Below the pieces are notes generated by a model. The model made no database searches and was not told the DNA's origin. It saw only the letters and a list, made by a program, of their open reading frames with translations. A program made the translations under genes and the position numbers. A stretch of DNA of 64,000 bases from Rhodohalobacter sp. 614A (GTDB lineage Bacteria > Bacteroidota > Rhodothermia > Balneolales > Balneolaceae): NCBI RefSeq assembly GCF_021462415.1, contig NZ_JAKEDS010000005.1, forward strand, positions 62,001 through 126,000. The letters are read 5' to 3'. Numbering within the stretch: the stretch's first letter is position 1; each line of letters starts with the position of its first letter. This document shows positions 16,957-26,275 of the stretch, one piece after another.

Positions 16957-18798
16957 ATGACAAATCACCGACAATCAGATAGAATTCGTACTTCTGCTAA
17001 AATACTTCAAGGTATTGTAGTGCTGGGTCTGCTTATCCTTTTGGGGCGAATTTTCCAGCTTCAAATCATAGAATACGAAACATACACGCCGCTTAGCATG
17101 CAGAATTCCCTGCGCCTGGAAGTGGTAAATCCTGCACGGGGACTTATCTATGATAAAAACGGTACGATTCTGGTCGAAAATCAACCCATTTATTCCATTA
17201 CCATTACGCCTGCCCGCTTCGAAGAGGAAAAAATTCCACTGCTCGCAGAATTGCTCCAGGTAGAAGAAACAGAGGTTCGCGAAAAAGTCAATGAAGCTCA
17301 AAACTATTCCTGGCATCGAACGTCACGGCTGTTTGCAGAAGTCTCATTTGAATCATTCTCTGCCATTCAGGAAAATTTGTGGCAGTTACCCGGCATCGGG
17401 CATCAGATTGAAAGTAAGCGCCATTACCCTACTGAAGTTAAAGCTTCTCATGTGATGGGCTACCTGCGGGAGGCAACTCGTGAAGAATATCTCGCAAACG
17501 ACGCTCTCAGGCTTGGAGATAAGATCGGAAAAAGTGGGCTGGAAATGGTTTATGACAATTATCTTCGCGGAGAAGTGGGTACGGAGTATATTCGGGTAAA
17601 TGCATTTGGTCAGGAGTTAGGCTCTTATGAGAGTGGATCGCTTGATATCCCGCCCACAAAGGGATCTGATCTGATCACAACCCTTGATGCCGATCTCCAA
17701 CTGCTTGCAGAACAACTGATGCAAAACAAACGGGGCGGGTTGGTAGCTATTGATCCTCAAACCGGCGGCATTTTAAGTATGGTGAGTGCGCCTCAATATG
17801 ACCTTTCCAAACTGGCCGGCCGGATGGATATAGAATACTGGCAACAAATCAATTCACACCCCCACACGCCTCTTTACAACCGGGCAATTTCAACCAGACA
17901 ACCACCAGGCTCTACTTTTAAACCTTTTATGGGGATGGTGGCTATGGAACTCGGACTAATCACACCTCAAACCGAAATCTACAATCCCGGCTATTACTCC
18001 AGGGGACGACGATATGGAGACCTGGCCGATCCGGGAAATTATAACCTTGAAAAAGCAATAACGTATTCGAGCAATACCTTTTTCTTTTGGATCATGGATC
18101 GAATAGCCAGCCGTGGACTGCTCAACAACTGGTCCAGATTGATTAAAGATTTCGGGATTGGCCCGGAAAACAACATCGATCTTCCGTACGAGGTATCCGG
18201 AATTGTTCCAGACAGTACCTACATGAATGAACGGTTTGGTGACAGATATTGGGGGGTCGGGGATTTGATGAGTTTGGGAATCGGGCAGGGAATGGTTTCA
18301 GCATCGCCCCTGCAGATGGCTGTGGCAGCAGCCACCATTGCTAATGGAGGATATCGCGTTCAGCCGCATGTTGTAAGTGCTATAAAAGACAGGAATGAAC
18401 AATTTCAATACACCAACCCTGTTTTTGACAAAATTGATTGGCTTGATCAAAATCAAATTGAAACCGTAAAAAAAGGAATGAGAGGTGTAGTAACTACCGG
18501 TGGTGGAAGATATTACGCCAACCTCCCCGATATTGAAGTAGCCGGAAAAACCGGAACCGCACAAAATCCCTATGGGGAAGATCACGGTTGGTTTATTGCT
18601 TTTGCCCCGTTGGACAATCCCCAGATTGCCGTAGCAGTTCTGACCGAAAACTCAGGATATGGCTCCATATCTGCCGCTCCGATTGCTTCACTTGTTATTG
18701 AAAAGTATTTGACGGGTGAGTTAAACAGGCAACGTGTGCTGGATTATGTTTTAAACTTTACACCGAAGGATAATGCAAGCGGGGTAGCCGGACAATGA
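16957..18798 (+). CDS. mrdA: Penicillin-binding protein 2 (elongation transpeptidase)
   Basis: PBP2 cross-links lateral-wall peptidoglycan. The frame is open from 16909, inside mreD, but ATG 16957 gives a 613-residue protein starting MTNHRQSDRIR with one membrane anchor at about residues 14-36. The dimerisation domain follows (NPARGLIYDKNGTILVENQP), then the transpeptidase: nucleophile S319-T-F-K322 in PPGSTFKPF, SxN as YSSNT, and the KTGTAQ triad in VAGKTGTAQNP. Its last four bases overlap the rodA start (ATGA). Confidence 0.95.
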   Translation: MTNHRQSDRIRTSAKILQGIVVLGLLILLGRIFQLQIIEYETYTPLSMQNSLRLEVVNPARGLIYDKNGTILVENQPIYSITITPARFEEEKIPLLAELLQVEETEVREKVNEAQNYSWHRTSRLFAEVSFESFSAIQENLWQLPGIGHQIESKRHYPTEVKASHVMGYLREATREEYLANDALRLGDKIGKSGLEMVYDNYLRGEVGTEYIRVNAFGQELGSYESGSLDIPPTKGSDLITTLDADLQLLAEQLMQNKRGGLVAIDPQTGGILSMVSAPQYDLSKLAGRMDIEYWQQINSHPHTPLYNRAISTRQPPGSTFKPFMGMVAMELGLITPQTEIYNPGYYSRGRRYGDLADPGNYNLEKAITYSSNTFFFWIMDRIASRGLLNNWSRLIKDFGIGPENNIDLPYEVSGIVPDSTYMNERFGDRYWGVGDLMSLGIGQGMVSASPLQMAVAAATIANGGYRVQPHVVSAIKDRNEQFQYTNPVFDKIDWLDQNQIETVKKGMRGVVTTGGGRYYANLPDIEVAGKTGTAQNPYGEDHGWFIAFAPLDNPQIAVAVLTENSGYGSISAAPIASLVIEKYLTGELNRQRVLDYVLNFTPKDNASGVAGQ

Positions 18799-20045
18799 TT
18801 AACGCAAAAGATTTTAGCTGGTCGGTTATCGTTCTCTGGGTAGGAATCTTTACAATTGGATTAGCTGCAATCTACAGTGCTACACAAGGACCCGTTTCTC
18901 AGTTTCTACCTGAGTACATTCAGAATAACTTCTTTAAACAAGCTGTTTGGGTTGCTCTTTCTATTGTTATTCTGGTCGCTACGCAATTTATTTCTCCACG
19001 AACATTCCAGGGCGGAGCCTATCTCTTCTACGCTGTTTGTATATTATTAATGATCATCACTCTCTTTTTTGGGGTTGAGGTGAGTGGTTCTCACAGTTGG
19101 CTGCGAATTGGACCTTTGAATTTCCAGGCCGGTGAAATTACAAAAATAGCCACTATACTTGCCGCGGCCAACTATCTTACAAGCCGCCGCGATATTTCAG
19201 CCGAAAATTTAAAAACAGCCTTAACCACCGTTGCCATTTTTATGCTTCCGGTGGTGTTGCTTTTACTTCAAAATGAAGCTGGTGTAGCCATTGTATACCT
19301 TACAATTCTTCCGGTAGTACTGTTCTGGTCAGGACTACCATATGGAATTTCTCTGTTGATGATTTCTCCGGCTTTAATCGGTTATTTCTCGATACTAAAT
19401 TGGTTTTGGGGAGTGATTATGATCGTCATCATAACCATTGCCATATTTTTGATACAGCGGCGTACCTGGTTAACCGTTACCAGTCTGGCTTTGGGAATTT
19501 TGGTAGTTGTTGGAACGGAGGTTGCACTTCAAAAAGTACTTCAACCACACCAGCGTGCACGTATCGAATCGTTTGCAAATCCAACGCTAGACCCACTGGG
19601 CGCTGGATGGAATGTATTGCAGGCCAAAACAGCTATTGGGTCGGGAGGATTGCAAGGCAAAGGATTTATGGAAGGCACTCAAACACAGTTGAGATTTTTG
19701 CCTGCGCAATGGACAGACTTTATTTTCTGCGTAGTCGGAGAGGAATTTGGATTTATTGGAGCCTCAATTGTTCTTATACTCTTCAGTCTCCTGTTTTTGA
19801 GGCTTCTCTACATGGCCTCGAATCATAAACATCCGTTTGCTCAACTGGTAATAGTAAGCATCACCTTTCTATTTTTTATGCATTTCATTATCAATATTGG
19901 AAGTGCAACAGCTATTCTGCCAATTATTGGAATTCCGCTTCCGTTTATGAGTTATGGCGGATCCGCTTTTCTCACCAATACAATTATGTTGGCGATTTGC
20001 CTCAATCTTGATTCTCACAAGCGATCGTTTAGTATTTATAGTTAA
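18795..20045 (+). CDS. rodA: Peptidoglycan glycosyltransferase RodA
   Basis: A 416-residue SEDS-family membrane glycosyltransferase that polymerises lipid II together with PBP2. About ten hydrophobic segments are visible; family blocks include HSWLRIGPLNFQAGEITKIA, QSxxAIGSGG-like QAKTAIGSGGLQGKGFMEG, and LPAQWTDFIFCVVGEEFGF. The C-terminal PLPFMSYGGSAFLTN block is also typical. It starts within the mrdA stop, so the two partners are translationally coupled. Confidence 0.94.
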   Translation: MINAKDFSWSVIVLWVGIFTIGLAAIYSATQGPVSQFLPEYIQNNFFKQAVWVALSIVILVATQFISPRTFQGGAYLFYAVCILLMIITLFFGVEVSGSHSWLRIGPLNFQAGEITKIATILAAANYLTSRRDISAENLKTALTTVAIFMLPVVLLLLQNEAGVAIVYLTILPVVLFWSGLPYGISLLMISPALIGYFSILNWFWGVIMIVIITIAIFLIQRRTWLTVTSLALGILVVVGTEVALQKVLQPHQRARIESFANPTLDPLGAGWNVLQAKTAIGSGGLQGKGFMEGTQTQLRFLPAQWTDFIFCVVGEEFGFIGASIVLILFSLLFLRLLYMASNHKHPFAQLVIVSITFLFFMHFIINIGSATAILPIIGIPLPFMSYGGSAFLTNTIMLAICLNLDSHKRSFSIYS

Positions 20046-20056
20046 TTTGATTTAAT

Positions 20057-20101
20057 TGAGAACGGATGTATCTTTTAAAATCCAATCTTGATTCGTTCTC
20101 A
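20057..20101. terminator. Possible terminator between rodA and rnhB
   Basis: An 8-bp inverted repeat TGAGAACG / CGTTCTCA encloses a 29-base AT-rich loop just after rodA, between convergent genes. The long loop and lack of a clean T-run make this only a weak terminator candidate. Confidence 0.25.
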
Positions 20102-20137
20102 GACAAACAGATCAGCTGATTTTACAACATCCAAAAA

Positions 20138-20776
20138 TTACTCAGATCGCTCAAATACTTTTGTTGTACGAAGGCTAAAACTCAACCGATGATGTTCGGT
20201 ATAGCCGTGCTTTTCTAATCCTGCGAAATGTTCCTTTGTAGCATATCCAACGTTCGTTTTCCAACCAAATACAGGATATTCTTCATGCAATTTCTTCATG
20301 AGATTGTCGCGGTGAACTTTTGCTAATATGGAAGCTGCCGCAATAGATGCCGATTTATCATCTCCTTTCACAATGCAACTATGAGGAATTACCGTTGGAC
20401 TGAACATATTTCCGTCAACCAACAAGTAATCGGGTTCTGCTCCGTCTGCTTCGGAACAGCGTATCATCGCTTTAAAAGAAGCTTTTAAAATATTGATGTC
20501 ATCTATCTCTTTTACCGAACATTGTTGAATCGTCCAAAAACTTGCTTTCTCTTTGATTTCTACAGCCAACCTAACTCTGTCTTTCTCATCAAGGGTTTTG
20601 CTGTCGGCAATCTCTTCACTTAGCTGGGTATGTGGTTTCAATATCACTCCTGCAGCTACGACAGGCCCACATAGGCAGCCACGTCCTACTTCATCCAGCC
20701 CCATAACTCTTTGATAACCTTGTACCCAAAGATTCTTTTCGTAGTGATATCTATCCATCAATAATTTTCGTTTCAA
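20138..20776 (-). CDS. rnhB: Ribonuclease HII
   Basis: RNase HII cuts RNA in RNA-DNA hybrids and nicks at single misincorporated ribonucleotides. The 212-residue product has the acidic D-E pair in GLDEVGRGCLCGPVVAAGVIL (residues 24-44), the third acid in YLLVDGNMF and the DDKSASIAAASILAKVHRD block. It lies convergent with rodA and divergent from the VWA gene, with about 110 bases to the latter. Confidence 0.94.
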   Translation of the reverse strand: MKRKLLMDRYHYEKNLWVQGYQRVMGLDEVGRGCLCGPVVAAGVILKPHTQLSEEIADSKTLDEKDRVRLAVEIKEKASFWTIQQCSVKEIDDINILKASFKAMIRCSEADGAEPDYLLVDGNMFSPTVIPHSCIVKGDDKSASIAAASILAKVHRDNLMKKLHEEYPVFGWKTNVGYATKEHFAGLEKHGYTEHHRLSFSLRTTKVFERSE

Positions 20777-20887
20777 ATTTCAGGTAACAATGATTACTAT
20801 TCCCTTGCCGTCACGTAAAAAATCATGCAATGATTTGCTTCAATTCGCGGTTATAAAGATAAATAAATCTTCAACGGAAGTCAGTTT

Positions 20888-21997
20888 ATGCATTTCATTT
20901 ATTCTAAATGGGACGATCGGTTTAATCAGTCTGGAAAATCCCCATTTGAAACTCTTTGGGATCTATTCCAGGAACTTTTAACCATTTCGGGTGGAGACGT
21001 CTCCCAGGCCTTACGATGGCTGAACCAAATTGACCAAGAGTATAAAATTACCGATCAGTTTGAAGACGGCTACGGCCTTGGAGATTTTATCGATGAAATG
21101 AAAGAACGTGGGTATCTCCGGTTTGATGAGGAACAATCTATTATGGTTCCTACCTCTAAAACGGACCGGAGCATCCGCCAAAAATCATTGAAGGAAATTT
21201 TTACCCAGTTAAAAAAAGGAGGTGAAGGCCATCACAAAACAAATTATTCCGGAAAGGGACTCGAACGCCAACCGGAAACGCGTCCGTGGAAATCAGGAGA
21301 TGACACATCTCATATTGACAGCACGGGAACGATGATGAATATGCTGAAACACAGTTCTCTTGATCAGTTTCAATTGAGAGAAGACGATCTTCAGGTTTAT
21401 GACACCGATCATTATACGTCTGTATCTACAGTGCTTTTGATTGATGTGAGCCACTCCATGATTCTCTACGGTGAAGATCGAATCACACCGGCAAAAAAAG
21501 TGGCTATGGCTTTGTCTGAACTTATTATGAATAATTTTGCCAAAGATTCGCTGGACATCGTCGCGTTTGGAAATGAAGCCTGGGATATTGAAGTAAAAGA
21601 TCTCCCCTATTTGAAAGTCGGCCCATATCACACCAATACCCTTCAGGGATTACAGAAGGCGAGACATATTCTGCAACGGAAGAAATTCTCGAACAAACAG
21701 ATTTTTATGATTACAGACGGAAAGCCATCGTGTATGATTGAAAATGGACGGCTCTATAAAAACAGTTTTGGGCTGGATCGAAAAATTGTTAACAAGGTTC
21801 TTGATGAAGCGGTGGTCTGCCGGAGAGAACAGATCGATATCACAACCTTTATGATTGCGAGAGATCCTTACCTGCAAAATTTTGTACGGGAACTTACAGA
21901 AGCAAACAAAGGCCGAGCCTACTACTCTTCACTTAATAAATTGGGTGGATATATCTTTGAGGATTATATCCGTAACCGGCGAAAACGCGTGCAATAA
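20888..21997 (+). CDS. VWA-domain protein
   Basis: A 369-residue cytosolic protein with a C-terminal von Willebrand factor A domain (about 180-360). The metal-binding MIDAS motif is DVSHSM, with the later threonine and the MITDGKPS aspartate in place. The N-terminal 180 residues are charged and helical, without a recognised domain. VWA proteins of this build usually work with a MoxR-type AAA+ ATPase in metal insertion or complex assembly, but no ATPase gene lies next to it. It is followed at once by a strong hairpin. Confidence 0.8.
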   Translation: MHFIYSKWDDRFNQSGKSPFETLWDLFQELLTISGGDVSQALRWLNQIDQEYKITDQFEDGYGLGDFIDEMKERGYLRFDEEQSIMVPTSKTDRSIRQKSLKEIFTQLKKGGEGHHKTNYSGKGLERQPETRPWKSGDDTSHIDSTGTMMNMLKHSSLDQFQLREDDLQVYDTDHYTSVSTVLLIDVSHSMILYGEDRITPAKKVAMALSELIMNNFAKDSLDIVAFGNEAWDIEVKDLPYLKVGPYHTNTLQGLQKARHILQRKKFSNKQIFMITDGKPSCMIENGRLYKNSFGLDRKIVNKVLDEAVVCRREQIDITTFMIARDPYLQNFVRELTEANKGRAYYSSLNKLGGYIFEDYIRNRRKRVQ

Positions 21998-21998
21998 A

Positions 21999-22031
21999 AA
22001 AGGCGACTTGTTTCTGCAACAAATCGCCTTT
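21999..22031. terminator. Bidirectional intrinsic terminator
   Basis: The stem AAAGGCGA(C)TTGTT pairs with AACAA(A)TCGCCTTT around a 5-base loop, with A- and T-rich flanks on both sides. It sits between the convergent VWA gene and the last ompH gene and can serve both. Confidence 0.75.
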
Positions 22032-22055
22032 CAAATCAATTAAAAAAATTACTCG

Positions 22056-22610
22056 CTAGATGCCAAGATTTTGCATGACGGCATCGGTAATGTCATAGTT
22101 AGACTGAACTTCCGGAGAAACGTAAAGAATAATCACATCTCCGGTAGAAGTTGTGGTGTTCAGCACATAATCCAACCCTCGCTCGGCTGCAACAGCATTG
22201 ATTGATTCCTGCATTTGCTGTAAAAGCGGAGCCATCAATTCTGCTCGTTGTTGTTGTAGCTCTTGTTGAGCCTGTGAAGTTAATTGACGGTATTCCTGGT
22301 CTAACTGCGTCAATCTTTCCTCTTCAGTCTGGCGGGCTTGTTCAGAAATAACACCAACTTTTTGCTGGTAGAGTTCCATTTCCGTCTGGAGTTCTCGTTC
22401 CTTTTCAGTCAGTTCATTTTGCTTTCTCTCAGCAAAATTTTGAAGGCGTTGTTGAACGGCTCTCATTTCAGGCATTCGCTGCAAAATAGCCGTGGGATCC
22501 ACAAAACCGATCTCCATGTCGCCACTGGCCTGGGCATTTGCTGATGGAACAGCCATCATAGCTGAAAGAATAAAAAGGGTTACAATAGATAGTATATTTA
22601 ATTTTTTCAT
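22056..22610 (-). CDS. OmpH/Skp-family periplasmic chaperone (third of three)
   Basis: A 184-residue exported protein with a signal peptide ending near VPSANAQA. The body is the Skp/OmpH fold: a conserved IGFVDPTAILQRMPE start, long alpha-helical arms rich in E, Q and R (about residues 60-130), and a C-terminal AERGLDYVLNTTTSTGDVIILY strand region. Skp proteins form trimers that hold unfolded outer-membrane proteins before BamA inserts them. It is the last gene of the bamA run and ends before a terminator. Confidence 0.88.
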   Translation of the reverse strand: MKKLNILSIVTLFILSAMMAVPSANAQASGDMEIGFVDPTAILQRMPEMRAVQQRLQNFAERKQNELTEKERELQTEMELYQQKVGVISEQARQTEEERLTQLDQEYRQLTSQAQQELQQQRAELMAPLLQQMQESINAVAAERGLDYVLNTTTSTGDVIILYVSPEVQSNYDITDAVMQNLGI

Positions 22611-22627
22611 GATACGGTTCGGTCGAA

Positions 22628-23149
22628 TTAATTTTGAGTAAGTTTATCTATAACATTTTGTGTGATATCCGGCGCCCGTTCTGAGGTGTAATAAACAATC
22701 GGATCGCCTGTATTCGAGGCTTTGTTGATTACGTAATCCAATCCCATCTCTTCGGATACTTCCGCCATTGCTTCTTCAACCCGGACAAGAAGCGGATTAA
22801 AAAGTTCGGTTTGCCTTTGCTGAATCTGCTGCTGAATTCTTTGTTGTAAACTGTTGAGTTCCTGTTGCATTTCGCTAAGCCTTGCCTCTTCTTCCTGCTG
22901 CTCAGTCTCGCTTAAATTACCGGCTTCTGCCTGTTCAGAATACTCTGTCATTTGGTTAATCCAATCCTGGTAGCGGGCTTGAAATGCACTTTGGCGTTCC
23001 TGCATATATTCTTCCAGATCTGTTTGAACCTGCTGCGTTTCCGGCAAAGCATCCAGTACGGAATCGGGGTTCATAACCGCTACTTTCAACTGGGCAGACG
23101 CTACAATGGGCACCAGTAAAAGCAGTAATGTAATTGATAGTCTTTTCAT
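22628..23149 (-). CDS. OmpH/Skp-family periplasmic chaperone (second of three)
   Basis: The frame is open from 23197, but ATG 23149 places a proper signal peptide (MKRLSITLLLLLVPIVASA) at the front, giving 173 residues. The mature part starts LKVAVMNPDSVLDALPETQQ and continues with helical arms unusually rich in glutamine (about residues 85-120), then MGLDYVINKASNTGDPIVYY. It lies 17 bases upstream of the third copy and is clearly its paralogue. Confidence 0.87.
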   Translation of the reverse strand: MKRLSITLLLLLVPIVASAQLKVAVMNPDSVLDALPETQQVQTDLEEYMQERQSAFQARYQDWINQMTEYSEQAEAGNLSETEQQEEEARLSEMQQELNSLQQRIQQQIQQRQTELFNPLLVRVEEAMAEVSEEMGLDYVINKASNTGDPIVYYTSERAPDITQNVIDKLTQN

Positions 23150-23193
23150 AGAGTTCGATTTTTTTAAAGCACCAAAATTAACATTTATATTTT

Positions 23194-23733
23194 TCAATTT
23201 CCTGTTTCATTAATTCCCAATTCCAACATTACTTCTTCAGTCAAATTCCACTCCTCTCTGACGAAAAGAAATCTGGTATCTTCGGCACGGTCAAACACAA
23301 AATCATAAGAATCTCGTGTTGCCACACGGGTTAACGCATCAAATACTAATCTTTGTATAGGCTCCAGTAATTCTTGCTGCCGTGTGAAATATTCACCCTG
23401 CGGCCCAAACCTTTCTTCTATGAATCGATCCAGGTCTGTTCTTTTTTGTTCGATTTCATCAAGCCTTTGCTGGCGGATTTCTTCCGTAAAAAGTATTTCC
23501 CTGGCTTCAAATTCTCTTTCCAGTTCGGTGATTTCATCCTCCATTTCCTGGATTTCCTGTTGCCAATTATCGGATAGCAGGTTTAATCGTTGTTCGATAC
23601 CGGTATATTCCGGCATTTGCTGCATAATAACATCCGAATCTATAAACCCGATTTTTTGATCCTGTGCACCGGCAACATCAACAAACAGAAACGTGAGTAT
23701 GAAGATGTAATATGTGCACGTTTTTCCCAACAT
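23194..23733 (-). CDS. OmpH/Skp-family periplasmic chaperone (first of three)
   Basis: A 179-residue protein with a signal peptide (about residues 1-23), then QKIGFIDSDVIMQQMPEYTG, long charged helices and a C-terminal DSYDFVFDRAEDTRFLF block. It is the most divergent of the three neighbours, with acidic rather than glutamine-rich arms. It begins 2 bases after the bamA stop, so it is expected to be made together with the outer-membrane insertase it would serve. Confidence 0.87.
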   Translation of the reverse strand: MLGKTCTYYIFILTFLFVDVAGAQDQKIGFIDSDVIMQQMPEYTGIEQRLNLLSDNWQQEIQEMEDEITELEREFEAREILFTEEIRQQRLDEIEQKRTDLDRFIEERFGPQGEYFTRQQELLEPIQRLVFDALTRVATRDSYDFVFDRAEDTRFLFVREEWNLTEEVMLELGINETGN

Positions 23734-23735
23734 TT

Positions 23736-26261
23736 TTAAAACGGTGTTCCAATGTTAAATAAGAACTCCCATTCGCCTGCCTGCAAACCTGATTGATTAT
23801 AAAATGACGGCTCGGTTCCATCCAAACGATAACCGTAACTTAAGTCAACCAATCCAAGAATCGGTAAGAAAATACGAGCACCGAAACCGACAGCACGTTT
23901 CACTTCAAACGGATCAAACTCTTTTAAAGTATTGAATGCATTTCCGGCATCCATAAATACATACGGAATTAACTGGACTTGATCGGAACTGACCGCCGGG
24001 TATCTGAGTTCCATCGAATATTTGTTGAATACACGACCGCCAACCTGGAATTGATTTTCATCTACGGGTGATATTACACCATCCTGTCCACCAGGATAGC
24101 CGCGCAAGTCAATATTGTCGTTCAAAAAGTTCTGACGCTGCTGGATTTGAGTACCACCTAAATAGAACCGCTGGAAATTACTTCGCTTATTATCGCTAAA
24201 GTATCCCATATAACCATAATCTACACTACCGCTTAATACCAGTTTATCGACAATGGTATAGTGGTGCTGATAACCGGTTTTAATTTTATAGAACTGTGCA
24301 AATCCAGGAATAGGCAGGGCAAATTCTGCTGAAAGGTCGAACTCTGAACCTGCACTTGGAGAAATGGGATTATTCAATGAATTTCGTGAAAGAACTCCAC
24401 GGAGAGTTAAAATATCTGCCCGGCCGTCTTCAAAAATTCCACTGAAATTACGCACATTAAAACGGTTGTACGTTAAGATCAAACGCTGTGAAAAATAGTC
24501 ATCCGGCCAGTCTAATTGCTTTCCTAAGCTTACACTGGTTGTAAAAAGCTCGTTTCTTCTATCGGCTACCTGTGACAGACTACCGTAATACGTGTTGCTA
24601 TAATTATAAAAATTGTACGACATGCTTACACCAAGCGAAGTAGGTCTGCCCTTCAACCAGGGCTCTGTAAAACTAAAGCTATAGCTCTGATACCCACGAC
24701 CGGTAACCTGCACACCCAACGATAATTTTTGCCCATCCCCTGAAGGAATCGGGCTCCAACCACCGGGTTCGAACACCCGCCCAATTGAAAAGTTATTGAA
24801 ATTCACCCGGGCAGATAAAATGATACCGATCTGACGTCCTCCAAAACCACCTGAAAACTCAAAGTTATCCGTGCCCTGTGATTCGTCCAATTCGTAACTG
24901 ATATCTACGGTTCCTTCCTCACGATTGGGGTTTATATTCGGAGAAATTCCTTCCGGACTAAAATATCCAAGCGTACCAAGTTCCCGAATTGACCGTACAA
25001 TGGCAGAACGACTGTACGTATTGCCGGGTACCGTTCGAAGAGTACGGCGTACTACATCATCGTGAGTTTTAGTATTTCCGCTGAATGAAACACGCCGTAT
25101 GGTGGCAATCTCGTCTTCAATAATTTCAAATGTTACATCCAGTGAATCTCCCTGAACAATTTCCATATTTGGGTAGATCTGGAAAAACAAGTACCCGATA
25201 TTATTGTAAAGGCTGGTAATATCCGTTTCAGATCTATTGTATTCGACGTTTTCATTGAATTTCGTTTCGTTAAAAACATCGCCCTTTTCAAATTCAAGGA
25301 AATTGGTAAGTTCTTCGTCCGTATAAACGGTATTTCCTTCCCACTCTATATTGCGAATATGATATTGCGGCCCCTCCTGGATCTGAATATCAAAATACAC
25401 GCCTTCCTTTCTTCTCCAGTCATCAACATACACAGAATCTTCGAGCACCCTTACATCTCTGTAGCCGTTATTCCGGTAAAACTGGAGAATATTGTCAATT
25501 CCTTCCTGATATTTTTCCTGCGTATATACGTGGCGTTTGAAGAGTCTCCACCAGCGGTCTTGTTTGATCGTATCAAACTCTTTTCTCAGTTTCCGGTCGC
25601 TGAATTCTTCATTGCCTTCAAAGTTAAACTCCCTCACTTTGGTACGGTCTCCCGGATCGATATCAAAAACCAGAGTCAGACGATTCCGTTCGTCATCCGA
25701 GATTTCTTCATAAATTTCAATATCCGTGCCCCAATATCCTTTTTCGCGGTAAAATCTTCGTATCGTAATCAGTGCCTGCTCCCGGATGGAATTGGTTACG
25801 GCAAAACCGCGAAGCAAATTCAATTGCTCACGTAAATCCCTTCGTTGAGATCGTTTAATACCTCTCAATTCGTAACTCTGGAGCCGGGGCTCTTCTTCCA
25901 CCACAATATTGATTATGGCTTCATTCACGCCAACAGGTTCGTATGTAATCTGAACATCAGAAAAAATACCTGTTCTGTATATCTGGCGAATAGCTGAGGC
26001 GATATCGTCACCCGGAATTTGAATAGTATCCCCAACATCGAGACCGCTGCTGCTTAGCAGGTAGGTTTCCCTGGCGGTAACAAGACCTGAAATGTTAATC
26101 TCCCGGATTTCATACTCGCGGGTAGTGATTGTTGTAGGATCCTGAATTTCAAATGCAGTGCTATCACTTTCCTGTGCAGAACTTTGCCGAGGAATGAAAG
26201 AAATTGAAATAAGTAAGAGTAGTAAAAAGAAGAAGTGCTTGGAATTGAACACGTGATACAA
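23736..26261 (-). CDS. bamA: Outer-membrane protein assembly factor BamA
   Basis: The 841-residue central insertase for outer-membrane beta-barrels. After a signal peptide (about 1-29, ending SSAQ) come five POTRA-like domains (about 50-430; for example EYEIREINISGLVTARE and REFNFEGNEEFSDRKLRKEF), then a 16-strand barrel with FGARIFLPILGLVDLSYGY near the end and the aromatic last strand ending WEFLFNIGTPF. The frame starts at TTG 26261; a GTG three codons later is also possible. It follows uppS and precedes three ompH genes. Confidence 0.95.
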   Translation of the reverse strand: MYHVFNSKHFFFLLLLLISISFIPRQSSAQESDSTAFEIQDPTTITTREYEIREINISGLVTARETYLLSSSGLDVGDTIQIPGDDIASAIRQIYRTGIFSDVQITYEPVGVNEAIINIVVEEEPRLQSYELRGIKRSQRRDLREQLNLLRGFAVTNSIREQALITIRRFYREKGYWGTDIEIYEEISDDERNRLTLVFDIDPGDRTKVREFNFEGNEEFSDRKLRKEFDTIKQDRWWRLFKRHVYTQEKYQEGIDNILQFYRNNGYRDVRVLEDSVYVDDWRRKEGVYFDIQIQEGPQYHIRNIEWEGNTVYTDEELTNFLEFEKGDVFNETKFNENVEYNRSETDITSLYNNIGYLFFQIYPNMEIVQGDSLDVTFEIIEDEIATIRRVSFSGNTKTHDDVVRRTLRTVPGNTYSRSAIVRSIRELGTLGYFSPEGISPNINPNREEGTVDISYELDESQGTDNFEFSGGFGGRQIGIILSARVNFNNFSIGRVFEPGGWSPIPSGDGQKLSLGVQVTGRGYQSYSFSFTEPWLKGRPTSLGVSMSYNFYNYSNTYYGSLSQVADRRNELFTTSVSLGKQLDWPDDYFSQRLILTYNRFNVRNFSGIFEDGRADILTLRGVLSRNSLNNPISPSAGSEFDLSAEFALPIPGFAQFYKIKTGYQHHYTIVDKLVLSGSVDYGYMGYFSDNKRSNFQRFYLGGTQIQQRQNFLNDNIDLRGYPGGQDGVISPVDENQFQVGGRVFNKYSMELRYPAVSSDQVQLIPYVFMDAGNAFNTLKEFDPFEVKRAVGFGARIFLPILGLVDLSYGYRLDGTEPSFYNQSGLQAGEWEFLFNIGTPF

Positions 26262-26275
26262 TCTTAACTTCTGTT

